From positions 7,300,146 to 7,364,145 of the forward strand of contig JAPFBE010000002.1 in assembly GCA_034336665.1 (NCBI GenBank): 64,000 bases of DNA. The letters run 5' to 3'. The notes beneath the pieces were generated by a model, which worked only from the letters and a program-made list of their open reading frames with translations, did no database searches and was not told where the DNA came from. Origin of the DNA: Luscinia megarhynchos (lineage: Eukaryota; Chordata; Aves; Passeriformes; Turdidae). Below, one piece after another: positions 50,901 to 60,850 of the stretch (its first letter is position 1; each line of letters starts with the position of its first letter). The position numbers and the translations under genes are program-made.

Positions 50901-53900
50901 TTGTATCAGTGAGATACGACAGGTCTGCCCTTGAGATTCTGCAGTGGCACAGTGCCAGCTGTTCACCACGCTGATCTGTGTCTCTCCAGAGCAAAATCAA
51001 AACCTGCTGCCATGGTTCAGCTCTGGGTCAGACCCACAGCCAGATTACTGAGGGTTGGTTTTTTTGTTTGTGTTTTCTTAATTCAAAAATTGCTGGAATT
51101 TTGTAAGGGAGGCTGCTTTGCTGACAGTTTGGCTTAAAGCAGCACTGTATTTGCTACTTATACATCAAAGGCTGAAGGATTTTGGTACTAGGATTAAACT
51201 TACTTTGACCTTGTGACCATAAAATATAACCACAGTTAAGCTAGGTTCACAATCTGATAAGCAAAACCATGAAAAGTCTTTTTAGTTTTGCTTTTGCAAC
51301 TAAAGATTCTGCCATGTATTACACTGGGATTTCATTCATCTTTGTTGATGGCATTTCACTTAATTGCTGCCATTTGAGAGCCCTATAGGCAAAGCAGAGA
51401 AGGAGGAATAAAAGTAGGGATAAAAATGGGAGAGGGAATTGCTACTATAGAAAAAAAAATCCCATCGTGTTTGTGCTTGTGCTATCTCCATACATTTTAA
51501 AAAGCTTCCTAGAAATAGCTACGAAAAGAAAAAATGCAGACAGTCCCAAAGGGACCATAGTCAGGATGTGTCCTAAAACAAGGGTATGCCTACTGTAATT
51601 CAGAAAATGTTTGAGACCTCCACTAAGGTCTGGCAAAGCACTGTCTGCCCATCCCTCTCTCTTTGTGGTTTCACTGGGATTTGTAGGATTGGGGCTTGGG
51701 CCACTGGTTTTAAATTGTACTCTGGATGAGGTGTTTCTTGGTATGGGCTTCAGAGGAACTGCCTAGTACTGCCCAGTGTGTCCTACTCAGTGATTACTGA
51801 TGGGTCCAGTGCTGCAGAGGATAGGGTGCTAACATCACAGTACTCTGCTATGCCTCCTGGCCCTTTTTCCAATTCAGGCACATCTCTGTCTTCAATGAGA
51901 CAGGAATATTATGTTAAGTTTATTTTCCTGTACTTTATTAGTACAAAAAAAAAATTATTTTCCTTGCCCTCTTCTGACACATTTGGAAAACTGTTTTATT
52001 CTCTCATATTAAAAATGGATATTAGATCAGATGGATGATTAATCTGAGCCAGTACAGCCATTCTTAAATAATTAGTGTATTTCCAATACCATAAAAAAAC
52101 ACAGTGTTTTTTTAAAAATCACACTAAAATGTTACTCTGGGAAATAATAAATGGCAAAGCATTCCACTGTGTAACAAAGCCACATATGAAATAGCTCTTC
52201 TTCTGCCAGCTTTGGGGTTCTCATCTCTAAAACTGACAGAAGGTTTCAATATTTTTATGCTAAAGGACACGGAACAATAGAAATTTCTCACCTAATTTTT
52301 CTGAAGCACTTGCTCTTTTACATAATTCTATCCTCAAGAAATTGAAGGCAGTGAAGGGGAGAACAAGACACACAGAACTGAACAGTTTTGTTTTGCTGTA
52401 TGAAAGGGATTGAAAGGAGACAAACCTCAAAAAGTGAAGATAATGAGTAAGAAACCCATTGGCTTTTATTCCTGTGATTTTAAAAGACCTTTATTAGTAC
52501 TCAAATCTTTCCCCTAAAATAGGGCATGTTCAAAGGCTTTTAAAAATCATGTCAGAACTTGGATCATCTTTTTATTCTGTGACTGGCCAGCGAAGGAGCA
52601 TAGAAATGTTTGTTGTGTGCATGAAAGAAGGTATGCAAGAGAGCCTGCTCTCAAGGGAGTTTCCTACCTCCATATCTCTAAATAATCCATACCCTCCTAG
52701 AAGGAGAATGTTGGAGGGGTTTTATGCCATCTCAATATTTTCCTATTACTTGTTCCATTATTTATTGTGGAGTGACTTTCCAACTTGCAATGCCCTGAGC
52801 AAGCGTGGTTCTCGCCTTGAGCTACCAGAGGGGGAATCTGGCTGCAAACTGCCTCCCCATCTGTCGTGGAGTGAGAGAGAAAGATCTGAACTGGCAGGGA
52901 TTTTTTTTCCCCCTTTCCCTTTGTCTCTGCTGCCAGAAGGGGAAACAGGAACTGGCCCATGAGTTATTGAGTTAACATAGGGCCACAGAGTCGGAGACCC
53001 CCAGATCTCAGAAGACTGAACACCCCTTGGATTTCCTGCTGGATCTATTGTGGTGGGCATTTCTTTCCCTTGGTGCAGGACTTTACATCTGCCTCCTCCT
53101 CACATCACTCTCAACTCATGCAAAGACCCTCCCTCCGTGCAGCGAGGCAGGTCTGAAGTACTTGGTGAACTTTCAGCCTCCTAGGACAGGCTTCTCTTAA
53201 TAAAAGTGGTTAGATAAGTTTGCTGCCAATGCTCAGTGGGGGGTGTGGGGGGGTGTTTGTCCTCCCACAAATTATCTGGTTTCTGGGCCCTTTTGTCTAC
53301 AGCTTTTTATATTTCTAGTGTGCATGAATCTGTGCCCAAGCTTGTGTTCTTTCACCTCATCAACTGGCTTCTCCCATCTTCTCTCTCCCATCACTTTTCC
53401 ATGCCTTGCCAAATATCAGCTAATGCTAACAGCAAATACAATCTATTTTAGAATCTTCTTCTCTCCCAGATCCCTCCTATATTCAGTGCAAAGAATACCT
53501 GGGGATGCTTTTGTGTTGACAGTCATCACCATCACCTTTCATCCAAGGTGGAAAACAACTGCCTGTACTTGCCATGCCTGACCCTGAGGAAACAGGGGAT
53601 GATCCTGAGCCAAACTCCTGAAATTTGGCCCAAGACTCTGCTCCAAAAGACTCCATTTTGCTGCCATATTTGTACCTAGAGAGGATATTGGTCGAAAAAA
53701 ACCCCATGCTTGTCCCTCTACCTCTGCAAGCCTGAAAGCATTTAGACCCTGGTACAAACTTTGGGACATGTTACCCCTTTCCTTTGAGGGCAGCCTGGTC
53801 TTACTTAGAAGAGATAAACGTCAGGCTGTGGTTGTCCTGAGGGAGCTGCAATGCTTGGCAGGGCAGACTGTTTACAACAAGTATTACTTGTGGCATTAGG

Positions 53901-54779
53901 CAAATTATCAGGAGAAACTGGCCCATCCCCTCTTTGTCCAGCTGTGTACTCAAGTGAGGCTCTGAGATTGATGTGTCATTAACAAACTGTGACCCAGACT
54001 GTGATTCAGCCAGGAATTTCCAACTTGCATGTGAAATTTGCACTTTTTATGCAGCTTTTAAAAAAGTATTCCCTCCTCATTCAGAGTGGAGTACTTTTGC
54101 TTGTCAGACAGCTGCCATTTATCCATCATAATAAAGAGGTCTTGTCCATTCAGAGGTTTAAAGACTGTTGGCTTTTAGATCAGCGGTTCATTCATTTTAT
54201 CACTCATGAGCTTATAGATAAATAGCTCTAGCTGGTTAGAAAGCAACTGGGGCTCAGCTAAGCTCAACTCTTTTAAGGCGTGCAGGGCTGTGCAGACCTC
54301 TGCAGCTGATGAACTAGTGGGGGCTGCACACACACGTAGTGTGTAGTTTACTGGTGCTCCTTTTCAGTCAACACTAGGTTTAGCAATGTCCAGGAATTCT
54401 TTTTCTCTGAAGTTCTTATCATTCTTATGCTCCTGCCACTCCCACACTAGCCAGAGCTGGAGGAGCAGCTAGTGTCCTGTGTGTTAGCTCAGGGCCCTTC
54501 CCCATATGAAATTTGGCATTTCGTTGAGATATAAAGTTATTTCTTCCCATAACCTGCGTTTCATTTAGCAAACAGCTATTTTGAATCTGCTGCATCACTA
54601 ACACATCCTTCTGAAAATAGCATGAGGTTCACCCTGATAATTCTTTACTTCCAACCCCAGACTTGAGCATTATGAGTGTCCTGGGAAGAAAGGTGTGTAG
54701 GCAAGACCAAAGGCAGCTGTATACTGTGAAATAATAAGTATCAGACAAAATACAGTATCACAGCTAATAGATGTATTTT
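41926..54779. other. Intergenic stretch downstream of NEUROD6 with no other recognisable gene
   Basis: About 12.9 kb. Noted: an A14 run near 47821-47834, an AT-rich homeodomain-core segment at 47.6-47.8 kb, a TGACCT-N2-TGACCA nuclear-receptor-type direct repeat at 51206-51219, and a GC-richer block at 52.75-53.16 kb whose 137-codon plus frame has no domain and which may be an unidentified old LTR. No tRNA, exon series or named transposon was recognised. Confidence 0.5.
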
Positions 54780-55633
54780 AAAAGTGGAAACATCTATCTT
54801 TAATTGCATTTTAAGTACGTAGTGAGAAACCACAGTTATACATTTTTATAACAAACCTTTACATCTGAAGTCATAATAATACAAATAAAAAGTGCTGATA
54901 ATATATGGTCAAAATAACTGAGGCAAAATTTTGACAACATCTTCTAAATATGTTCATATGGCCCCTGTCAGCAACACTCTAAAGTCAGGCTGCATAATGT
55001 CAATGACAATCGCTGTTTCTCCTTAGTTTACTGAAAACCAACAACCCAAAAACAATTTTGTTTTTTTGTTTGCCTTTTTTTTTTTTTTTTTTTTGCATAG
55101 CTTTCAATATTGCTGCCCTCTCACCTCTGCATATTGCCAGCCCATCTCAGTTCTGGATAATTACTTTAAAGTTCTTAATATTTTAAATCCAGCTCTCCTT
55201 GAATACATAATATATATTTTCTACCAATTATAAATACATAATTTTTATTAATCTGATTTCAATAACATGCATTTGTATAATTACTATACAATCAAAATAG
55301 ACATTGACTTTACACAGTGTGTACGCTTTTATTTCAGTAATATTGTTCAGACACACTGCTCAACAAATCAAACAAATAGGGAAATAAAAAGTTAAAAAGG
55401 AGGGAGAAAACCTCTGGGAGGAAACATATTCTCACAGTGATTACAGACAAAAAAAATACTTATAATAAAAAGGGTTTATTAATACATAGAAAATCCTCAC
55501 AATAGTTGAAACACGCTTTAGGAACTAGCAAACATTTTAAATAGAATTGTGCCAATTACGCAGTGCCCAAGCATCTGCTTGCTCTTAATTAGATGGGGAG
55601 GTGAATGACCACTGTTTATTTTCATTTTCCTCA
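54780..55633 (-). other. NEUROD6: NEUROD6 3' untranslated region (end approximate)
   Basis: The AT-rich sequence after the stop codon is the expected 3'UTR. Minus-strand AATAAA occurs at plus positions 55615-55620 (too close to the stop to be likely), 55475-55480, 55328-55333 and 55244-55249. An ATTAAA occurs at 54799-54804. A T20 run (55075-55094) lies inside. I recall mammalian 3'UTRs of several hundred bases, so the distal signal is used here as the provisional end; which site is used cannot be told from sequence. Confidence 0.4.
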
Positions 55634-56647
55634 TTAATTATGAAAAACTGCATTCAATTCATCTTGCATGGTGAGAGACTGGCTGCGCAGATGTAAGTCG
55701 TAAGGGAAGTGGCTCTCTGTAGGCAACCTGAACATCGAGCTCTGCCCAAGGGGACCCCTGGGTGGCACTGCACAGTAATGCATGCCGTAATTGTAATTTT
55801 TGCCATAGTCCAAGCTTTCCTCTTGCTTCAGGGAAAATATCCCATTATAGTTAATTGGGGGAGGACTTAAGGGACCTTCAAACTGTGGGCTGGCGCACTC
55901 AGGGGAAGTGCTTTCATAGAAGGACTCGTAAGCGCTGCAGTAATTGTATGGTTTCATGGACTTAGAGTTGTCAAGAGTCCCGTGCCCTGGGGGGGTGCCA
56001 AGCTCCGGGCTGTGGTAGGGAGGATAGAAGGTGGAGTAGGGTGTGCGGGTATGATGGGCACCTTCACCTGCCTGGCCCATTAGGAAGCTTCTGGCATTCA
56101 GCTGCAGGCATCCTGCCACCAAGTTTGTAGTCGGCTGGGACAGACCCTTGCACAAGTTTTGGACAAAGGTGAGCAGGTCAGGTCTCTTCCCAATTCGCAG
56201 GATTTCAGAGAGAGCCCAAATATAGTTCTTGGCTAGTCTTAAAGTTTCTATTTTGGACAGTTTTTGTGTTTTAGAATAACAAGGGACGACTTTCCTTAAA
56301 TTGTCCAGAGCGTCGTTAAGGCCGTGCATACGGTTCCTCTCTCTAGCATTGGCTTCTTGACGCCTGAATTTAATCCTTTCCATCCTTATCTTGCTCGTCT
56401 TTTTTTTCCTAAGGCCCCTTCTCCTTGGCAAGCCATTCTCATCCTCCTCTTCTCTCTCTTCCTCCTCTTCTTCTTTTTCGGTGTCTTCTCCAGGAGATCT
56501 TTTAATATTCTTTCCTCGGAGGATGATCTGCTTTGAAAAGCTTTCTGGGTTCTTCATTTGCTTTTGGTCATCACTTTCTCTGGGAAACTTTCTACACATC
56601 TGGGATTCTGGCATTACAACAGACTCATCAAATGGTAGTGTTAACAT
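55634..56647 (-). CDS. NEUROD6: Neurogenic differentiation factor 6 (bHLH transcription factor)
   Basis: The 337-residue product is a NeuroD-family nuclear transcription factor. Such proteins pair with E-proteins (TCF3/TCF4/TCF12) and bind CANNTG E-boxes, preferably CAGATG; NEUROD6 promotes differentiation and maintenance of glutamatergic forebrain neurons. Seen in order: N-terminal region; acidic run at about residues 55-70; basic nuclear-localisation stretch RRRGLRKKK (75-83); bHLH at about 94-149 with the DNA-contact segment [12 protein letters not shown] (E103 is the E-box-contacting glutamate); then the conserved neuronal bHLH C-terminal domain, rich in Tyr, Ser and Pro. The length equals that of mammalian NEUROD6 as I recall it and similarity is very high throughout, which excludes NEUROD1, 2 and 4. 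The start has A at -3 and an in-frame TAA at 56660-56662, five codons upstream. The whole coding sequence lies in one exon. No frameshift or unusual residue seen. Confidence 0.98.
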   Translation of the reverse strand: MLTLPFDESVVMPESQMCRKFPRESDDQKQMKNPESFSKQIILRGKNIKRSPGEDTEKEEEEEEREEEDENGLPRRRGLRKKKTSKIRMERIKFRRQEANARERNRMHGLNDALDNLRKVVPCYSKTQKLSKIETLRLAKNYIWALSEILRIGKRPDLLTFVQNLCKGLSQPTTNLVAGCLQLNARSFLMGQAGEGAHHTRTPYSTFYPPYHSPELGTPPGHGTLDNSKSMKPYNYCSAYESFYESTSPECASPQFEGPLSPPPINYNGIFSLKQEESLDYGKNYNYGMHYCAVPPRGPLGQSSMFRLPTESHFPYDLHLRSQSLTMQDELNAVFHN

Positions 56648-56668
56648 GGTTCTATAATCTTAAGTTAC
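56648..56668 (-). other. NEUROD6: NEUROD6 exon 2 5'UTR and splice acceptor
   Basis: Reading the minus strand, 'ggcattctttcag' ends at 56669 and is a good pyrimidine-rich acceptor followed by 21 untranslated bases before the ATG. NeuroD-family genes typically have an untranslated first exon and a single coding exon, which agrees. Confidence 0.7.
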
Positions 56669-58081
56669 CTGAAAGAATGCCAGCACAATGTTTAAATATT
56701 TCCATTTTTAAAGTTTTCCGACTCACACAGACAGCCTCATGCACCTTATTTGTGTCTGTGTGTAAGCTCTCTGTATAAGAGAGTGTGTGTGTGTGTGTAT
56801 AAATGCTCAATTTATATTTTTGAATAAAATGGCAGTTATAAATGCCCACTTTTTAAAAAATAATAGCTGTTGAGAATTTTAAAATCACTTGAAACATTTG
56901 ACTCTGCAACTAAAAAGCCACATTTCTCACAGATAAATATGGAGTAAATTGATATTTTTAATTTACAATTAGGTCCCTGCTCATTTATTTTATTTTTAAA
57001 CAAAACCTTAAACTCTCACCGTCATTGAATTCAAAGAATGCAAAACGTGACAAAGCAATACAGAAATTTCATTAATCCAAAATCCCCTGGGTGGAAAAAT
57101 GAGGAGAGGGAGCGCAGTTTTAAAATTGAAAAAGTGCCATATCTCTGTTACCTGATGGTAAATATTTTAAAATCACTTTTTGACTGATGTTTCAAAATTG
57201 TGGGGTTTTCCCCTCCACATTTCTTCCTTTATATATCAAGATATTAAACTTTAGTAAGTTACAGTGGCTGAGAAGAAAAAAAAATGGAATATGCCCCCAA
57301 ATCACTCAGCTAGTAATATATTTCAAAACAAAGCATTTTCCCTAGTTATTTGTATTAAAATCACATAATACTTATTTCATATTAAGACAAAAAATCAGAA
57401 TTATTTAACCCTAAACGTATTCCGATTATAGTTAGGAAATAAAATCCCCCTACCTTTTTCCCCCCCCCCCACCTTTTTTTCAAGCAAAAATTCTATTTGA
57501 TATTATCTGCTTAGTTAGAATCAACTTATTTGCTTTTTTTCTTGTTCTTTTCTCCTTTTTTTTTTCTTTCCCATCAATGGGGAGGGGGGAGGGAGGTGAA
57601 AAATTCCCTGCACGCTATAGCAGTGTTTATGTTCTGCGAGGCTCAGATGTCTTCCTCCAGCTCTTAGCTGACAGGAGCGGTCTGTAGATTCAGACTGTAA
57701 TCCTGCACGTGTGCTCAGAATCCAGCCTGGAAAGGAAAAATAATTTCCTTTTCCCAATTACTTTGCTTTTGTTTGCAGTTTGGGAGCAGCAAAAGCTTGT
57801 ATCCCATGGACTTCTAAGAGACAAGCAAAGTAAATGCAGGGACTTTTTAACACAACAAAATTAAACAAAAACCCCAGTTAAAGACTAACTCTATCAGTAT
57901 TGTCTACACAGTGCAGTATTACATAAAAGCAATGAAAGTTTGTAATTGCATCAGAAGAATAAAATGTTAGGAGTTATTAGACAGCAAATAGCATACACAA
58001 AATACAAGACAATGATACTGTATCTTTAAACACTTGCATGCACACCCAACACCAATTGAAATATATCTTTATTTGTATTAC
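56669..58081 (-). other. NEUROD6: NEUROD6 intron 1 (predicted)
   Basis: Predicted from a donor AAG|GTAATA at 58081/58082 to the acceptor at 56669, about 1.4 kb, close to the intron size I recall for mammalian NEUROD6. It contains a short GT repeat (about 56784-56799), a C11 run (57460-57470), a purine/pyrimidine-biased patch at 57530-57600 and a GC-richer block at 57600-57740. Confidence 0.5.
57600..57740 (-). promoter_or_regulatory. GC-richer intronic block with CACGTG E-box (possible alternative first exon)
   Basis: This 140-bp island stands out from its AT-rich surroundings and carries palindromic CACGTG at 57706-57711, CATCTG-type E-box text 'cagatgtc' near 57646 and retained CpGs. It may be an intronic enhancer/promoter or an alternative untranslated first exon; the nearest minus-strand donors (AAAAAG|GTAGGG at about 57454, AAAAAAAG|GTGGGG at about 57473) are mediocre. 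Confidence 0.3.
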
Positions 58082-58230
58082 CTTAGCTTTTTATTTCATT
58101 CAACAATCAGTTTTCATTTTTTGCCTTCCAAATCTTTTCAGTCTGAATGTCGCATCGTCTGCTGGAGTCTAGATCTGTGTATATCTGCACTATCTCATTG
58201 ATCTCTAAAAAGTGACATTGATGCCAACTG
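58082..58230 (-). other. NEUROD6: NEUROD6 untranslated exon 1 (predicted, 5' end uncertain)
   Basis: The minus strand upstream of the donor AAAAGCTAAG|GTAATA forms an ORF-poor, mRNA-leader-like segment. The assignment rests on the good donor, the reasonable distance to the acceptor and the motif-rich promoter just upstream. No TATA box is visible, so the transcription start is not fixed. Confidence 0.42.
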
Positions 58231-58360
58231 CCAGAGCTGGTACCCATGCCATCTGCTAGTGACGTCACGGGGCAGAGAAAACCACGTGAGCCTTTCTCCT
58301 GGGACCTTCATTCTGCACTGATCATCTGGCATCCCTCTAAGTGGGTACCAGCATTCATGT
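58231..58360 (-). promoter_or_regulatory. NEUROD6: Candidate NEUROD6 core promoter with E-boxes and CRE
   Basis: Within about 90 bp lie CCATCTG (58249-58255; minus strand CAGATGG, the preferred NEUROD/NEUROG E-box), a full palindromic cAMP-response element TGACGTCA (58260-58267), CACGTG (58283-58288) and CATCTG (58323-58328). An 11-bp inverted repeat, gctggtaccca (58236-58246) and tgggtaccagc (58342-58352), brackets the group. The E-boxes suggest activation by proneural factors or autoregulation, and the CRE suggests CREB/ATF input. Function is inferred from motifs and position. Confidence 0.5.
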
Positions 58361-60619
58361 ATCAACACAGAAGGTTAGACCGATAGAAAAAAAAAAAAAA
58401 AAAGAAAAGAAAAAAATTCTGCACCAGCATTTCACATACAGTAGGTGCATTTCCACTGTAGTTGCTTCTTTTTAGCAGTCTAGCTGCATGGATAGACATG
58501 CCAGCATTTGGTGCTATCCCTGCCTACAGGTACAGCTGCCCTCTGGTTGTTAATATGGCATTGTTTATATGAGAAATGCTGTCTTGTGTTGATCTGAGTC
58601 CCTCCAGTGCACCTGGTACCCAGGGACGAAAAAGAAAAGGCAAGGAAGGGAAGGCAGTAATGGGGAAGTAATGCTGCAATGCATAGCACGGTCACAAAAA
58701 GTAGTTTTTGTGTGATGCTGCTGGGTGTGATTTTTGGGGTGTGGGGGTTTTTTGAGTGCAGCTTGTTACTCCCAGAGCACAGAATAATAGGAGCAAACCT
58801 CATGCCATCTGTAAGAAATCCTTCCTTTGCATCCCTTCGTGGTTTTTGACGTGGCAAAATAAAAGAGGCATTTATAGAAAACTGGGCATACAGCATGAAG
58901 GTTTAACAAATGATGCCTTTTTTCCTGAAGCACGTGGCGAGGCTCGCTGACCTGCTCTGGCATGTTGCAATGGGACTGGCGTGCACCTGCTCAAAAGTGT
59001 AACTTATGATTCTCAAAGGGTTTGGCCCCTGACATATTTCCCCAGCCTGCCTGGCCTTTTAGTGAATGTTTCCCCAATATCTCTTTAAAAAACTGAGTTA
59101 TTCCCTTTGGAAACCTCCTAAAAATCTCCCCCTGCTCTTCTGTTTTCATACCTAGCTTCTCCTTTCCTCATGCCCTTGCTTCTCCTGTCAGCTGCCTCTC
59201 CTGTGCTCCCTGCTCTTCCTCCTTTAACCCTTTTGTCTCTTTCTGCTGGCAAAACACTGTTAAATGAAGCTGACAAAGACTCTTAGCTCGCCTTGCCATG
59301 GAGCTTATGACAAACTCCACCTTCATGTGTTAGGGGTTTGTGTTTTTTTAATTTAAGGAGTGGCATGTCATGTATAGACGATATCAAGAGAGTTACAAGG
59401 GGAATGATGTGCCACCTCAGAAACATTTTTTTAAAATTTGGTTTCATTATTATTGTGTATCACTGCTTTTTTGTAACTGAATAATCTCTATATTAAAATA
59501 ATGAGTGACTGAGTATGCTTTTAGTATTAAAATAATCCCTGGCAGAGCTGCTATTGTTACGGGTCTGTGTCAGCATTTCCATTATAAATCCTGGTTTTGA
59601 AGGGTTTATAATTCATCTGTTTTAATTCACATTGGTCCAAACCTTGGCATTAATGTTCTCAGCCCTCATCCAATTATTTTTTTCTTTCACAAAGTTTCAT
59701 TTAAATATGCTGGGGCATTTTTTTGGATTAGAGACGGGAACAAAAAATACGACTGCAGTACAGAACAACATGTGTGTGGGAAGATCATGTTTTATACATC
59801 TATATGTAGGTGCTCAATGATTTTACAGCCTTTCATTAAAAAACCTCACCCCAAACCTTGAGGTTTCGTTTTGGTTTTTGTTTTATTTTAAAGAAGTAGG
59901 ACCTTCAGGTCACTCATTCTTGATAAAATGCAGGCATTTCTTTTAGTTTTTGTTTATTAAGGTAAATTTATCCGAAGTAACAAAGATGTTAAAACTTAAG
60001 GAGAAACTGTTCAAAAAGAGCAAGCGCTGTACTATTCATAGCATTTGGTTCATTTTTACTGCAAATATTACAATCTGTGTAACAAAGGAGATGCTAGAAT
60101 CCCATTATCCTCAATAGGAATTTATGTATCAAGATTTATATTGTTAAAGGTTCTAGGGGTTGTCAACCTTTTCAAGGATTTTGTATTTTCAAAGTATTAA
60201 AAAATGCATATTTATCTAAAAATGAAAAGTTCTAGAGTAACCAATACTGTTTCAATTCATACTAAAAATACCATGAGATACTGAAGGAAAGGTTGACATT
60301 GTAATAGTTCTGTGTTTAGGGAAGGACCAACAAAAATTTCAGTTATATCACACAGTGCCCAAAATACATGAAAATATTTTCTCCATAATTTTTATTATTG
60401 AATATGTGGTTATTTTTTTTTAAATAACTCAAATGCATTTTCAAACGGCTTTTATACTGCTACCAAAACCAGAAATGAATATGTTTGTGTTGAATGATTC
60501 CCTCTATAGGAGTAATATTACAGTTTCACACATTCCTAATCCATCATCTGACCTTTTTAATATTTTCAAATAAATTGTGAAGAAACAAAATAGCTGAGAT
60601 ATCAAGGTTTAAAAAGCCT
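58361..60619. other. NEUROD6 upstream flank with no recognisable gene
   Basis: Starts with an A17 run (58387-58403). ORFs at 58480-58963 on both strands show no domain. The segment at 59.9-60.2 kb is AT-rich and unique with many homeodomain-like cores. No transposon identified. Confidence 0.5.
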
Positions 60620-60850
60620 CTACTGTGCATGCATAATAACTTTTCATAAGGATTTTACTACGCATTTTGTATCATGGATCCATGATATGCAAATAGGTAC
60701 TGCTGTTAATATGCATTCACAGCATACCCGATAACTGCTGCTTTGCTGTCTACTGTGAATGCATGTTAGGAATAATACACAAAATACAGTTAAATGCACT
60801 GTATAGAATGGTTGCACAGCACCAAATATGCTACAGAACACATATCACAA
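60620..60850. promoter_or_regulatory. POU-motif-rich candidate enhancer upstream of NEUROD6
   Basis: The segment contains GTGCATGCATAATAA near 60625-60640, an 18-bp perfect palindrome tatcatggatccatgata (60670-60687), an exact octamer ATGCAAAT overlapping its end (60687-60694), TTAATATGCATT (60706-60717) and GAATGCATGTTAG (60758-60769). Several are POU-factor-like ATGCAT/ATGCAAAT words, more densely packed than elsewhere in the window. It lies about 2.4 kb upstream of the predicted transcription start. Conservation and activity were not tested. Confidence 0.38.
60697..60778 (+). other. Imperfect hairpin (possible structured RNA or dyad site)
   Basis: Arms at 60697-60722 and 60753-60778 flank a 30-base loop. 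The inner 12 base pairs (atgcattcacag / ctgtgaatgcat) are perfect. Allowing three G-U pairs on the plus-strand transcript, 23 of 26 positions pair. The geometry is similar to a microRNA precursor, but no known microRNA is recognised. A paired protein-binding site is an equal or better explanation. Confidence 0.3.

Noticed and set aside
52549..52962. 137-codon plus-strand ORF in a GC-richer block
   Set aside because: No domain. The block may be an old LTR, but I could not identify TATA, poly(A) signal or ends, so it was not called.
56391..56657. Plus-strand serine-rich ORF antisense to NEUROD6
   Set aside because: It mirrors the glutamate-rich codons of the NEUROD6 acidic region and has no independent support.
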